From: JACVRW01 sp963728155
GTDB lineage: Bacteria; Actinomycetota; Thermoleophilia; Solirubrobacterales; Thermoleophilaceae
Assembly (NCBI GenBank): GCA_963728155.1
Contig: CAVSJF010000007.1
Location: 620,001-684,000, forward strand
Length of the DNA stretch: 64,000 bases
Reading direction: 5' to 3'
Below are positions 33,736 to 42,490 of the stretch, one piece after another (the stretch's first letter is position 1; the number at the start of each line of letters is the position of its first letter). A program made the translations under genes and the position numbers. The notes beneath the pieces were generated by a model. It did not search any database and was not told the DNA's origin. It saw only the letters and a program-made list of their open reading frames with translations.

Positions 33736-34471
33736 GAACCACCTCGCGCAGCGCGGACACCGCGGCGCCCGGATCCTCGCGGCCCCAGACGTTGCGCCCG
33801 TGGGCCACTCCGGCGGCGCCGGCGGCGAGCGCGCGGGCCACCGTGTCGAGCAGCCCTCCGCCGTCGGCCTCGAAGTCGCCGCCGGCCAGGATCACCGGCA
33901 CGCCGCAGGCGGCCACGTCGCGCATCGCCTCGGGTGAGCTGGGCATGGTCGTCTTGACCATGTGGGCGCCGAGCTCGGCGGCGCTGCGGGCGGCGGCCGC
34001 GATGGCCACCGGCGCGGCCGGGTCGGGGTAGGCCGCGCTCTCCACGGGCATGATCTCGCATACGTAGGCGAGCCCGGCCCGGTCGGCCCGGGCGGCCACG
34101 CTCGCGGCCGTGCGCAGCGCCTCGAGCTCGAACGGCGCGCCCAGCTGGACGTAGGTGAGCACGGCCGCCGCGCCCAGGCGCTGCGCGTCCTCGACCGCGT
34201 AGGCCTGGACGTACTCGCTCACCGGATATTCGCCCCCCACGCTGATCGTGGTTAGGTCGAGCTTCATGATCGGCGCCGCGGCCCCGAAGCTCTCGCGCAG
34301 GTCGCGCAGGGTCCCGTAGGAGCAGATCACGGCGTCGGCCCCGGCCGCCGTGACCTCGCCCAGCACGCGCCCGCGGTCCTCGAGGCCCGCGCACGGCCAG
34401 GAGTAGAGGGGGTGGTCGATGGCCACCGCCAGGCAGCGGCCGTCGGCGGCGAGCAGGGGCTGCGCGCTCAC
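33728..34471 (-). CDS. DhnA-type class I aldolase (FBA/LsrF-like)
   Basis: 247 residues, TIM barrel. CLAVAIDHPLYSWP is the N-terminal block. IMKLDLTTISVGGEYP, LTYVQLGAPFELEAL and YVCEIMPVE follow. The Schiff-base Lys lies in AHMVKTTMPSSPEAM, then VPVILAGGDFEADGG and AAGVAHGRNVWGRED (phosphate-binding end). Class I DhnA aldolases cleave ketose-1-phosphates or related phosphorylated ketoses. I chose the GTG at 34471, which overlaps the dehydrogenase stop (GTGA). Together with the FGGY kinase it suggests phosphorylation and retro-aldol cleavage of a ketose. Confidence 0.85.
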   Translation of the reverse strand: MSAQPLLAADGRCLAVAIDHPLYSWPCAGLEDRGRVLGEVTAAGADAVICSYGTLRDLRESFGAAAPIMKLDLTTISVGGEYPVSEYVQAYAVEDAQRLGAAAVLTYVQLGAPFELEALRTAASVAARADRAGLAYVCEIMPVESAAYPDPAAPVAIAAAARSAAELGAHMVKTTMPSSPEAMRDVAACGVPVILAGGDFEADGGGLLDTVARALAAGAAGVAHGRNVWGREDPGAAVSALREVVHG

Positions 34472-35457
34472 CGGTGTTTCCCCGGGTACAGGATGGTCTT
34501 GAGGCTCTCCCCCTCGCGCACTGCGCGCAGCGCGCGCTCGATCCCCTCGAAGCCCACCGAGTCGGACACCAGCTCCTCGAGCGGGAGTCCCTCGCCGCTC
34601 AGCAGGTCGCGGGCCTGCTCGTAGCGCTCGAAGCGCTGGCGCGGCGGAACCCCCACCCACTCGCTACCCAGGAGGGCGATCTCCTCGTAGTGGAGGCGAT
34701 TGAGATCGACGAGCGCCGGCCCCTCGTCGCCGAACCCGGCGAAGAGCACCACCCGTCCGCCGGGGCCGCACGCCGCGACCGCCTCCGCCACGAGCTCCGC
34801 GCGGGGTACGGTCAGGATCACCACGTCGGGCCCGGCGTTCCCCGCCCACTCGCGCACCTCACTCGCCCATTCCGGCGCGCCGAGGGTGGCCTCAGCGCCG
34901 AAGCGCTCGGCGAGCTTGCGCCGGTCAGCGCGCGGTTCCACGGCCAGCACCCGTGTGCCCGCGTGCGCCGCGACGGCCACCATCTGCAGGCCCATCGAAC
35001 CGGCCCCGATTATCGCCACGCGGTCGCCCGGGCCGGCCTGTCCCTGGTCGTGCACGGCGTGCAGGCAGTCGGCCAGCGGCTCCACGAACACGGCGCGTTC
35101 GGTGGGCAGGCCTCCGGCGTGAAGCGCGCCGCGCGACCAGCCCTGCGGCCGGGTGTCGATGGCGGCGAACTCGGCGTACCCCGAATAGGTGTCGCCGTAG
35201 ACCTGGTCGCCGATTCGAAAGCCCTCGACCTCGCGGCCGGTGGCCACCACCTGGCCCACCCACTCGTGTCCGGGGTTGAGGGGATAGCGGCCGTCGCTCG
35301 TGCCGATGGCGTACTTGCGGGCGTCGGTGGGGCAGACCCCGCATGCCTCCACGCTCACCAGCAGCTGAGTGGGCTCGGGCTTGGGAACCGGCACCATTTG
35401 GAGGCGCAGATCGCCCGCGCCGTAGAGGCGGGCCGTTCGCATGGTTTGGGGAATCAC
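34468..35457 (-). CDS. Zinc-type alcohol/polyol dehydrogenase (MDR family)
   Basis: 329 residues. VEACGVCPTDARKYAIG has the catalytic-zinc Cys, PGHEWVGQVVATG the GHE zinc ligand, and RVAIIGAGSMGLQMVAVAAHAG the Rossmann loop. FVEPLADCLHAV supplies the third zinc-site region. The structural zinc lobe (four Cys) is missing, as in sorbitol-dehydrogenase-like members. GTG at 35457 overlaps the kinase stop; a downstream ATG (MRTARLYGAGDLRL) is an alternative. Probably oxidises a secondary alcohol of a sugar or polyol. Confidence 0.9.
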   Translation of the reverse strand: MIPQTMRTARLYGAGDLRLQMVPVPKPEPTQLLVSVEACGVCPTDARKYAIGTSDGRYPLNPGHEWVGQVVATGREVEGFRIGDQVYGDTYSGYAEFAAIDTRPQGWSRGALHAGGLPTERAVFVEPLADCLHAVHDQGQAGPGDRVAIIGAGSMGLQMVAVAAHAGTRVLAVEPRADRRKLAERFGAEATLGAPEWASEVREWAGNAGPDVVILTVPRAELVAEAVAACGPGGRVVLFAGFGDEGPALVDLNRLHYEEIALLGSEWVGVPPRQRFERYEQARDLLSGEGLPLEELVSDSVGFEGIERALRAVREGESLKTILYPGKHR

Positions 35458-36821
35458 CGTCGCAGCTCCTTGCTCAGTTCTCGAAAGGGGGCAAGCATGG
35501 ACTCGAAGCGCGCCGCCCGCACCGGATCGGGCTCAACGGTCTCGACCGGTTCGCGCCGGGGATCGAAGCCCAGGGCGCGGAGGGCGAGGAGGGCCGGACC
35601 GGTCGCGTCCGCGGCGCCGGCCGCGACCTGGAGCGGCGCGCCCACGGCGTCGGCCGTTGCCTGGAGCCAGAGGCGGTTTCGCGTGCCCCCGCCCGTCATC
35701 TGCCACTCCGGGCAGGGCCCGAGCGCCTGCTCGATTCGCTGCGTGTGATCGCGGGCCACGAGGGCCAGTGAATCGACCAGCGCGCGGTACACGTGCTCGG
35801 GGCGGCTGTCGAGGCCCAGACCGAGGATGGCGCCGCGGGCGTCCGGATCCCACAGCGGCGTGCGCTCGCCGGCCAGATAGGGCAGGGCAACCACGCCGCC
35901 GGCATCGACCTCGGCGGCCATGTCCGCGAGTGCGTCCTGCGAGCGACCGCCGCCCAGGCCGCCGGCAAACCAGTCGAGCACGAGCCCGCCCGACAGGGTC
36001 CATCCGCCGAGCAGCAGCCCGTCGCCCGGGTAGGGGGAGACGCCGAGCCCGTCGCGGGGCTTGGCCTGCTCGGCCGCGCGGCACACGATCATGGTGCTGC
36101 CGAGAACCATCCCCGCGTCACCCGGCCCGCGCACTCCGGCGGCGGCGATGTCGGCGAAGGAGTCGTAGGTGCCGCAGACCACCGGCAGGCCGGCGTCGAG
36201 GCCGAGGCGCCGCGCCGCGTCCGCCCGCAGCTCGCCCGCAACCGCCAGCGGGTCGATCGCCTCCGGGAGGGGGAACGGCGCCTCTATGCCGGGCAGGCGG
36301 TAGTCCCCGGCGGTCACCGTGTCCATCACCGGCACTCCGGTGAGCCAGGCCACGAGGAAGCCGGTGGCGTCGAGCGCCCAGGCCGCGCGGTCGCCGGCCG
36401 CAGGATCGTTGTCGCGCCACCAGGCCAGCTTGGGCAGCGCGTTGTCGAGGGTGCCGGCGGCCGCCTCGGGCGCCAGCCCCCGGGTCATGCTGCGCCGCTG
36501 GGACTCGGCCCGGCGGTCGAGACTGAACAGCGGCGCGGCGGTCAGCGGGGCCAGGGCGGCGTCGACGAGCACCGGAGCGGGGCCCAGGGCGGCCACCCCG
36601 ATGGCGGCGATGCGCACGTCACGGCTTTGCGCCACCGCCTCACGGCCCGCGGCGGCCATTCCCTCGACCCAGTCCGCGGGGTCGTGCTCGGCGACGCCCT
36701 CGCCCATTCGCACTCGTCCGTGTGGACGCCGAGCCGTGGCGGCCGGTGTGCCGTCCGAGCGGACCACGGTTGCCCGCACTCCGGTCAGGCCGACGTCGAC
36801 GCCCAGTGCCCCCTCGCTCAC
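35454..36821 (-). CDS. FGGY-family carbohydrate kinase
   Basis: 455 residues with two ASKHA halves. LGVDVGLTGVRATVVRSDG (phosphate 1), AEHDPADWVEGM, then the C-terminal half with GTYDSFADIAAAGV (catalytic Asp region), GMVLGSTMIVC, LPYLAGERTPLWDPDARGAILGL (the FGGY signature region) and MTGGGTRNRLWLQATADAVG (adenosine motif). Phosphorylates a pentulose, hexulose or polyol; length is slightly below xylulokinase (480-500). First gene of the leftward operon, divergent from a lipoprotein gene. Confidence 0.9.
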   Translation of the reverse strand: MSEGALGVDVGLTGVRATVVRSDGTPAATARRPHGRVRMGEGVAEHDPADWVEGMAAAGREAVAQSRDVRIAAIGVAALGPAPVLVDAALAPLTAAPLFSLDRRAESQRRSMTRGLAPEAAAGTLDNALPKLAWWRDNDPAAGDRAAWALDATGFLVAWLTGVPVMDTVTAGDYRLPGIEAPFPLPEAIDPLAVAGELRADAARRLGLDAGLPVVCGTYDSFADIAAAGVRGPGDAGMVLGSTMIVCRAAEQAKPRDGLGVSPYPGDGLLLGGWTLSGGLVLDWFAGGLGGGRSQDALADMAAEVDAGGVVALPYLAGERTPLWDPDARGAILGLGLDSRPEHVYRALVDSLALVARDHTQRIEQALGPCPEWQMTGGGTRNRLWLQATADAVGAPLQVAAGAADATGPALLALRALGFDPRREPVETVEPDPVRAARFESMLAPFRELSKELRR

Positions 36822-36876
36822 AGGGGTCTGATATCACGGATCAAGCCGGACCCGGCCGGTGCCGATCAAGAGGGTC

Positions 36877-37293
36877 ATGAACCGCTCTCGCAGGCTCTCG
36901 CTTCTGACCACCGCGGCCGTGCTGTCCCTTTCGATCGTCGCCTGCGGCAGCGGCGGCTCCCCCGAGGACGACGTCCGCGCGGCGTCCGAGAACTTCGTAA
37001 CGGCGTTCAAGGACGAGAACTGGGACGAGGTCTGCTCGATGATGACCAAGGCCTCCAAGGCCCAGCTCGAGCGAGCCGGCGAGGCCCTCGAGGCCAAGGG
37101 TGGATGCCCGGATGTGTGGGAGAAGGCGTCCAAGCTCATCGACGCGAAGGCCAAGGAGCAGCTCGAGGAATTCGAGATCGACACGGTGAAGGTGAACGGG
37201 AACACCGCGACGGTCACCAGCATCGCGTCCGGGACCGACCCCGCCCGGCTGCGCAAGGAAGGCGGCGAGTGGAAGGTGGACGTCGCGGGGTAG
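36877..37293 (+). CDS. Small secreted lipoprotein, unknown function
   Basis: 138 residues. Signal peptide with lipobox LSLSIVACGSG (Cys about 23). The mature part contains VRAASENFVTAFKDENWDEVCSMM, then a predicted helical stretch, then VNGNTATVTSI ... GGEWKVDVAG, a pattern common in actinobacterial NTF2/DUF4878-like lipoproteins. Two further Cys (in EVCSM and GGCPD) may form a disulfide. Start chosen at the ATG 36877; a GTG at 36859 is possible. Divergent from the FGGY kinase. Confidence 0.75.
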   Translation: MNRSRRLSLLTTAAVLSLSIVACGSGGSPEDDVRAASENFVTAFKDENWDEVCSMMTKASKAQLERAGEALEAKGGCPDVWEKASKLIDAKAKEQLEEFEIDTVKVNGNTATVTSIASGTDPARLRKEGGEWKVDVAG

Positions 37294-37297
37294 GGCC

Positions 37298-37319
37298 GGG
37301 CCGCGGTAGCCTGCGGCCC
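37298..37319 (+). terminator. GC hairpin after the lipoprotein gene
   Basis: A perfect 7-base stem, GGGCCGC ... GCGGCCC, with an 8-base loop, begins 4 bases after the lipoprotein stop and ends 19 bases before the phosphoesterase GTG. No T-run follows, so it would be at best an L-shaped terminator or an mRNA-stabilising hairpin separating the lipoprotein from the conflict-island transcript. Confidence 0.35.
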
Positions 37320-37337
37320 CAAGGCCATGCTCGCACC

Positions 37338-38549
37338 GTGGAGATAGTCACCCACCGCAGCCTCGAGGCCTGTCTGGCGGGCCTCGATTCACCAAATGAG
37401 CTCGGGACGGTCGATGGAATCGATCGGGCCCAGCTCACCCAAGCGCTGGCCGCCCTGGAGGCCGAGGGGACCGACGAAGGCGTGTTGGTGACGGCGCAGC
37501 ATCAGCTGGCCTCGCTCATGCAGAGCCACCTGGTGGAGAACCCGCCGGATGTGCCGCCCGAGGACGCGGGGACCCTCGAGGTGAAGTTCGACGAGGGAGA
37601 CATCACGGGTTGGGTGGGCAGCCTGTTCGAGTGGTGGCGCAGGATCAAGCCCGAGAGCTGGCGCGCACCGTCCGCCCAGCCCGAGCGGATCGGCGACGGC
37701 GCCGCGCTTCGTGTGGCCGTGGTGGGCGACTGGGGAACGGGCCTCTACGGGGCGCCGGCGATCGCGGCGAGCATCGAGGAAGACGGGCGCTACGACCTGC
37801 TGATCCATCTCGGCGACGTGTACTACTCGGGTACGCCCAAGGAGGTGCGCGAGAACTTCCTCGCGTTGTGGCCCAGCGTGCCCGCAGCCGTGAGCCGCGC
37901 GTGCAACTCCAACCACGAGATGTACTCGGGCGGAGAGGGGTTGTTCAAGGAGACGCTGCCCGCGTTCGGCCAGCAGGCCACGCCGTTCGCGATCGAGACC
38001 GACCACTGGCTGCTCGTGGGCCTCGACAGCGCTTACGAGGACCACGACCTCGCGAACGGACAGGCGGCCTGGCTCACGCGGCTGATCGAGGGCGCGGGCG
38101 AGCGGCGAGTCGTGCTCTTCTGCCACCACCAGCCCTTCTCGCTGCTCAGCAAGCAGGGGCCCGAGCTGGTGGGCAAGCTGGCCCCGCTGCTCCGGAGCGG
38201 GCGCATCTTCGCCTGGTATTGGGGCCACGAGCACCGCTGCGTGCTCTACGACCGGCATCCGGCATGGGGCCTGCACGGCCGCTGCATCGGGCACGGCGGG
38301 ATGCCCTACTACCGCGACGACGTGGCGGGCTACGAGCCCGAGGGCGGCGACGACCGCTGGCGGCGCATCCCGGCCAAGAATCTCGTGCCGGCGGGGCTGC
38401 TGCTCGACACCCCCAACCGCTACGTCACCGGCCACGAGGACCGCTACGGCCCCAACGGCTATCTCACGCTGGAGTTCGACGGCCCCTCCCTGAAAGAGGT
38501 GGTCCGGGCCCCCGACGGTTCGGTGCTGCGAGAAGCGCCGCTGACGTGA
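37338..38549 (+). CDS. Calcineurin-like metallophosphoesterase
   Basis: 403 residues. An N-terminal ~130-residue helical region (LTQALAALEAEGTDEGVLV, HQLASLMQSHLV) precedes the catalytic domain. Metal motifs: VAVVGDWGTG (Asp), LIHLGDVYYSGTP (GD-x-x-Y), SNHEMYSGG (variant of GNHE), VLFCHHQPFS (His) and WGHEHRCVLYD (GH-x-H). All five motifs are present, so a binuclear-metal esterase or nuclease activity is expected. No signal peptide. GTG start; its stop overlaps the trypsin-nuclease fusion (GTGA). Calcineurin-like enzymes are recurrent effectors in bacterial conflict loci; the N-terminal region may be the adaptor part. Confidence 0.88.
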   Translation: MEIVTHRSLEACLAGLDSPNELGTVDGIDRAQLTQALAALEAEGTDEGVLVTAQHQLASLMQSHLVENPPDVPPEDAGTLEVKFDEGDITGWVGSLFEWWRRIKPESWRAPSAQPERIGDGAALRVAVVGDWGTGLYGAPAIAASIEEDGRYDLLIHLGDVYYSGTPKEVRENFLALWPSVPAAVSRACNSNHEMYSGGEGLFKETLPAFGQQATPFAIETDHWLLVGLDSAYEDHDLANGQAAWLTRLIEGAGERRVVLFCHHQPFSLLSKQGPELVGKLAPLLRSGRIFAWYWGHEHRCVLYDRHPAWGLHGRCIGHGGMPYYRDDVAGYEPEGGDDRWRRIPAKNLVPAGLLLDTPNRYVTGHEDRYGPNGYLTLEFDGPSLKEVVRAPDGSVLREAPLT

Positions 38550-40498
38550 TCGTCACCAACACGTTTCTCGACACCCTGGCGGACAGCACCCGCCGATGGG
38601 ACAAGCGCGAGCCGGAGCGAGAGGAGACACAACGGTTGCTCGACGAGCGTGGGGTGCTTTACGCCGACGACCCCGAGCGGGTGGAGATGCGCCTCGGGCG
38701 GCTGGGCGTCGACATCGACCTGGCCAAGGCGATCGAGCGGACCCCCGAGGTCGCGAGCACGGGGCGCAGCCTCGAAGAGAACCTTCCTCCCGAGAGCTTC
38801 GGCGCCGACGTGCTGGGCCTCGAGCGGCTGATGGGTCGCAACGACCTCGTGGACGTGGGCTTTCTCGAGCGCGGACACCTGGCCAGCCGGTCGGTGGGCC
38901 GCATCAGCGTGAGCTCGCCGGAGGCTCACTACGGCAGCGGCTTCATGGTCTCGCCGCGACTCCTGCTGACCAACAACCACGTGCTGCGCGACCGCGACGA
39001 GGCCGCGCGCGCCTACGTGGAGTTCAACTTCCAGGCCGGCCTCGACGGCCGTGCTCTGCGGCCCGTGGCCTTCGACCTCGAGCCCGACACGTTCTTCGAG
39101 ACCAGCCAGAAGCTCGACTTCACGTTCGTGGCCGTTGCGGAGCGCGAGGAGGGCGGCGCCGCGCTGTCGGATTTCGGTTGGCTGCGGCTGATCGAGGCGC
39201 AGGGCAAGATCGTGCTGGGCGAGTTCGTGAACGTGATCCAGCACCCCAACGGCGAGCCCAAGCAGCTCGCCCTGCGCGAGAACAAGGTGGTCGACCGGCT
39301 CGAGAACTTCCTGCACTACGAGACCGACACCGCGCCCGGCTCGTCGGGCTCGCCCGTGTTCAACGACCAGTGGGAGGTGGTCGCGCTCCATCACTCCGGC
39401 GTGCCGCGCAAGGACGCGGAGGGCCGGTACCTGGCGATCGACGGCTCGCGTTGGACGAGCGACATGGGTGAGCAGAGGCTCGACTGGAAGGCCAACGAGG
39501 GCGTGCGTATCAGCCGCGTGGTGGGCACGCTGCGCGAGGTGCCGATGACCGGCGCGCCGGACGCGCTGCGCGCTCAGCTGCTCGAGGCCGGCCCGCCCCC
39601 CGGCGAGGAGCAAACGCCGCGGCCGCGGCCCGAGGAGGATGTCGACCTGGAGGCCGCGCTCGCCGCCGCGGCGGCGGCGGAACGGCGGCCGTACTACGAC
39701 GAGGACGCCGACGCCCTCGCGCGCGAGAGCTACTACGCGCAGGTCGACGCGGACGCCGCCGGCGCCGTGCTGTACACGGCGTTGTCCGGATTGCTCGAGC
39801 GGACCCACGAGCCGCGCCCCGCCTACAAGCCGGCGCTGCTCGTCTACCCCTGGGTCGACCTGCACCCCGACGGCCTCCTGCGCGGCCTCTACTCCGGCAG
39901 GACGTTCACGTCGGAGGAGCTGATCAGGGCGGACGTGGCCGTGGAGGCGGCGCGCACCCTGCGCCTGGAGCAGTTCGTGCGCAACGAGACCGCCGTCGGT
40001 CCGGCGGAGCTCGAGGCCGAGATGGGGGCACTCGAGGCGGCGCTGCCCTTCAACTGCGAGCACGTGGTGCCCCAGTCCTGGTTCGCCGCGAGGGAGCCGA
40101 TGCGCGGCGACCTGCATCACCTGTTCGCGTGCGAATCGGGGTGTAACAGCTTTCGGGGCAACTTTCCCTATTTCGACTTCGACGACGACGACGAGGCCAC
40201 TCGCCAGGAGTGCGGGCGCCGGGAGGCGGAGGGTTTCGAGCCCGTCGAGGGCAAGGGTCCGGCCGCGCGGGCCACGCTCTATTTCCTGTTGCGTTACCCC
40301 GGCGTGGTGGGCGATGCCGCGCGCGAGCTCACGCCCGACCGTCTGGCGACGCTGCTGGACTGGCACGACGACGATGGGGTGAGCGAGTACGAGCAGCACC
40401 GCAACGCCGCCATCGCCGAGATGCAGGGCAACCGCAATCCGTTTATCGACCATCCGGATTGGGCCAAGCGGGTGGATTTCGCCACCGCCTGGGCGTAG
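38546..40498 (+). CDS. Trypsin-like protease fused to EndA/NucM-type endonuclease
   Basis: 650 residues, no signal peptide. Residues 105-300: S1/V8-like serine protease with LLLTNNHVL (His145), SQKLDFTFVAV (Asp191) and TAPGSSGSPVF (Ser267). Residues 390-640: endonuclease I (EndA/NucM, beta-beta-alpha-metal) domain with FNCEHVVPQSWF (His506), MRGDLHHLFACES and CNSFRGNFPYFDF. A charged Ala/Glu-rich linker (350-390) joins them. The N-terminal 100 residues are helical and resemble an adaptor. Both active sites look intact. GTG start coupled to the phosphoesterase. EndA-type nucleases are normally secreted; a cytoplasmic protease-nuclease chain suggests an effector freed or activated by proteolysis. 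This is inference. Confidence 0.88.
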   Translation: MIVTNTFLDTLADSTRRWDKREPEREETQRLLDERGVLYADDPERVEMRLGRLGVDIDLAKAIERTPEVASTGRSLEENLPPESFGADVLGLERLMGRNDLVDVGFLERGHLASRSVGRISVSSPEAHYGSGFMVSPRLLLTNNHVLRDRDEAARAYVEFNFQAGLDGRALRPVAFDLEPDTFFETSQKLDFTFVAVAEREEGGAALSDFGWLRLIEAQGKIVLGEFVNVIQHPNGEPKQLALRENKVVDRLENFLHYETDTAPGSSGSPVFNDQWEVVALHHSGVPRKDAEGRYLAIDGSRWTSDMGEQRLDWKANEGVRISRVVGTLREVPMTGAPDALRAQLLEAGPPPGEEQTPRPRPEEDVDLEAALAAAAAAERRPYYDEDADALARESYYAQVDADAAGAVLYTALSGLLERTHEPRPAYKPALLVYPWVDLHPDGLLRGLYSGRTFTSEELIRADVAVEAARTLRLEQFVRNETAVGPAELEAEMGALEAALPFNCEHVVPQSWFAAREPMRGDLHHLFACESGCNSFRGNFPYFDFDDDDEATRQECGRREAEGFEPVEGKGPAARATLYFLLRYPGVVGDAARELTPDRLATLLDWHDDDGVSEYEQHRNAAIAEMQGNRNPFIDHPDWAKRVDFATAWA

Positions 40499-40530
40499 GC
40501 TCGCGCCCGCCCCACAACAAAGGAGACAGG

Positions 40531-41319
40531 ATGTCGGCGAGTACGGAGACCCTGCGCCCGATCGAGGGCCCGCCGGTCGAGTGGAAGGGCGACGATACGG
40601 GGAGCACGGAGGTCACCGAGGAGGCCCTCGGCGCGAGCGAGTCGGAGTCGTTCGGCGAGGCCATCGACACGCAGGAGAAGCTCATCGGCGAGAACAACCT
40701 GCGGCCGATCGCGTTCCTGGAGGCGGGAGTGGAGCGTTCGCGCGCCGTCGCCCGCATAACCCTCCCGGGGAGAGGCGTGGCCACCGGGTTCATGATCAGC
40801 GCCGACCGCCTGCTCACCAACAACCACGTGTTCGGCTCCGCCGACGAGGCGCAGGGCGCGACCATCCAGTTCAACTTCCAGACCGACCTGGCCGGCCGCT
40901 CCCTGGACACCGACGACTACGAGGCCGACCCGGACACGTTCTTCCACACCAGCGAGGATCTCGACTACGCGGTGGTGCACGTGTCGGGCAGCCCGGGCGA
41001 CAAGTGGGGCTTCCTCGACCTGAAGCCCGACCGGACCGTGCAGGCCAAGCAGGACGTGGCGATCATCCAGCATCCCGGCGGGCAGCCAAAGCAGATCGCG
41101 ATCGCGGACAACGAGATCGAGTACGTGGACGATTCGGTGGCGCAGTACCTCACCGACACGCTGCCGGGCTCGTCCGGCTCGCCCGTGTTCGACAACGACT
41201 GGGAATGCATCGCCCTTCACCACAGCGGCGGCTGGCTGCCCCAGCCGAGCGACGATTCCACGCACTTCCGCAACGAGGGGATCCTGATCTCGGCCGTTCT
41301 GGCCGACATGCCGGACTGA
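40531..41319 (+). CDS. Trypsin-like serine protease
   Basis: 262 residues, no signal peptide. Catalytic triad LLTNNHVF (His99), SEDLDYAVVHV (Asp145), LPGSSGSPVFDNDW (Ser215), closely similar to the protease domain of the preceding fusion (FMVSPRLLLTNNHV there, FMISADRLLTNNHV here; IQHPNGEPKQ and IQHPGGQPKQ). It is therefore a paralogue without the nuclease. The acidic first 70 residues may act as a pro- or adaptor region. Strong AAAGGAG ribosome site before the ATG at 40531. Cytoplasmic V8-like proteases of this kind are known from bacterial conflict systems. Confidence 0.9.
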   Translation: MSASTETLRPIEGPPVEWKGDDTGSTEVTEEALGASESESFGEAIDTQEKLIGENNLRPIAFLEAGVERSRAVARITLPGRGVATGFMISADRLLTNNHVFGSADEAQGATIQFNFQTDLAGRSLDTDDYEADPDTFFHTSEDLDYAVVHVSGSPGDKWGFLDLKPDRTVQAKQDVAIIQHPGGQPKQIAIADNEIEYVDDSVAQYLTDTLPGSSGSPVFDNDWECIALHHSGGWLPQPSDDSTHFRNEGILISAVLADMPD

Positions 41320-41322
41320 CCA

Positions 41323-42456
41323 TTGGACCTGCTGGAGCGCCACCTGCCGGTGCTGCGCTACGACTCGCAGGGCAGCTTCATGGCGGACTCGCCGGGCGTG
41401 CTCACCGACCGCGTGGACCCTTCCGGCGAGCCCGCCAACCTGCTCAGGCGCGCCGACGGCACACTGGTGGCCTCGGCGGGCGCGCCCGCGAACCGGCTGA
41501 CGCTCGGCCTGCTCGACTTTCCCAAGTACGGCAACGGGGTCAAGGCGCGACGCTCGGACCACCTTGACGCGGTGGGCCGCGACTACGTCCTTCAGGCCCG
41601 CCAGATGCACAAGGGGGAGTACAAGGACCGCGTGTACGGCCGCGCCGTCGAGGCCGAGGACGGCGGCACCTGGCTGCAGTACTGGTTCTTCTACCTCTAC
41701 AACAACAAGGCCTTTCTGGGCTTCGGCCTGCACGAGGGCGACTGGGAGATGGTTCAGCTGCGCCTCGACCGGGCCGAGCACCCCACGGGGATGGCCTTCG
41801 CTCAGCACAGTCACGGACAGCGCTGCCGGTGGGAGCTCGTGGAGCGGCGGGGCCCGCGTCCGGTGGTCTACGTCGCGCGCGGCTCCCAGGCCTCCTACGC
41901 CGCCCCGGGCCGCCACGACGCGCCGGTGATCCCCGATCACGCCGACGGCCGGGGACCCGAGGTCGCCGATCCGACGCTCGAGGTGATCGCCGACGACGAG
42001 CCCGGCTGGGTGGCCTGGCCCGGGCGCTGGGGCTCGAGCAAGGCGCGCAGCGTGCTCGAGTCGAACAGCCCGCGCGGCCCCGCCCACCAGGGCAAGTGGG
42101 CCCAGCCGGCGACCTTCTACGAGGAGTGCGACCAGTTCGACCCCCGCGAGCTGGCCCCCGAGCTGCTCCCGCCCGCGCCGCCGGCCCCGGAGATCAGCGC
42201 CCGCAGGGTCGAGGACCGCGCGCTGATCAGCTATCGCTTCTCGCCTCAGCCCGACCTGCCCACGCCCGCCCAGCTGGTGGTGACCGTCGACTCGCCCGAT
42301 GACGACCTGCCGCCCGCCACCTACAGCGCCTGGATCGATTCGATGAGCGGCGAGATCGAGCATCCGCTGGAGCTCTCCGAGCAGCCGTACCAGGTGCTGG
42401 TCAGCGCGGCGGATGCCGACGGCAACGTCAGCGAGCCGGTGAGCGCGCAGCTATGA
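41323..42456 (+). CDS. Vps62-like (DUF946) protein
   Basis: 377 residues from a TTG at 41323. The Vps62 core is clear: WLQYWFFYLYNNKAFLGFGL, HEGDWEMVQLRL, VVYVARGSQASYAAPGRH and the later WPGRWGSSKARS. The C-terminal ~90 residues (EISARRVEDRALISYRF to the end) look like a fibronectin-III-type beta domain. The family is widespread in fungi, plants and bacteria with no settled activity, but bacterial copies occur in conflict gene neighbourhoods and have been suggested as effectors. A second copy in opposite orientation lies at 44521. Confidence 0.85.
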   Translation: MDLLERHLPVLRYDSQGSFMADSPGVLTDRVDPSGEPANLLRRADGTLVASAGAPANRLTLGLLDFPKYGNGVKARRSDHLDAVGRDYVLQARQMHKGEYKDRVYGRAVEAEDGGTWLQYWFFYLYNNKAFLGFGLHEGDWEMVQLRLDRAEHPTGMAFAQHSHGQRCRWELVERRGPRPVVYVARGSQASYAAPGRHDAPVIPDHADGRGPEVADPTLEVIADDEPGWVAWPGRWGSSKARSVLESNSPRGPAHQGKWAQPATFYEECDQFDPRELAPELLPPAPPAPEISARRVEDRALISYRFSPQPDLPTPAQLVVTVDSPDDDLPPATYSAWIDSMSGEIEHPLELSEQPYQVLVSAADADGNVSEPVSAQL

Positions 42457-42490
42457 GCGAGCACCAGGGCGAATGTGGTCAGATACGCCC

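Noticed and set aside
32977..36821. AI-2 (Lsr) type pathway suggested by FGGY kinase plus DhnA-family aldolase
   Set aside because: No LsrACDB-type importer, LsrG or LsrR is present; the importer is PotDBCA-type and the enzymes fit general ketose catabolism better.
37298..37319. Strong intrinsic terminator
   Set aside because: The stem is perfect, but no T-run follows, so it is listed only as a low-confidence hairpin.
39655..39690. GCC/GCG repeat tract as a microsatellite
   Set aside because: It encodes an alanine-rich linker in the trypsin-nuclease fusion and has irregular units; ordinary linker composition.
38459..40453. A 664-codon minus-strand open frame opposite the trypsin-EndA gene
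   Set aside because: Low-information His/Arg/Val-rich translation without motifs; the plus strand holds two intact catalytic domains.
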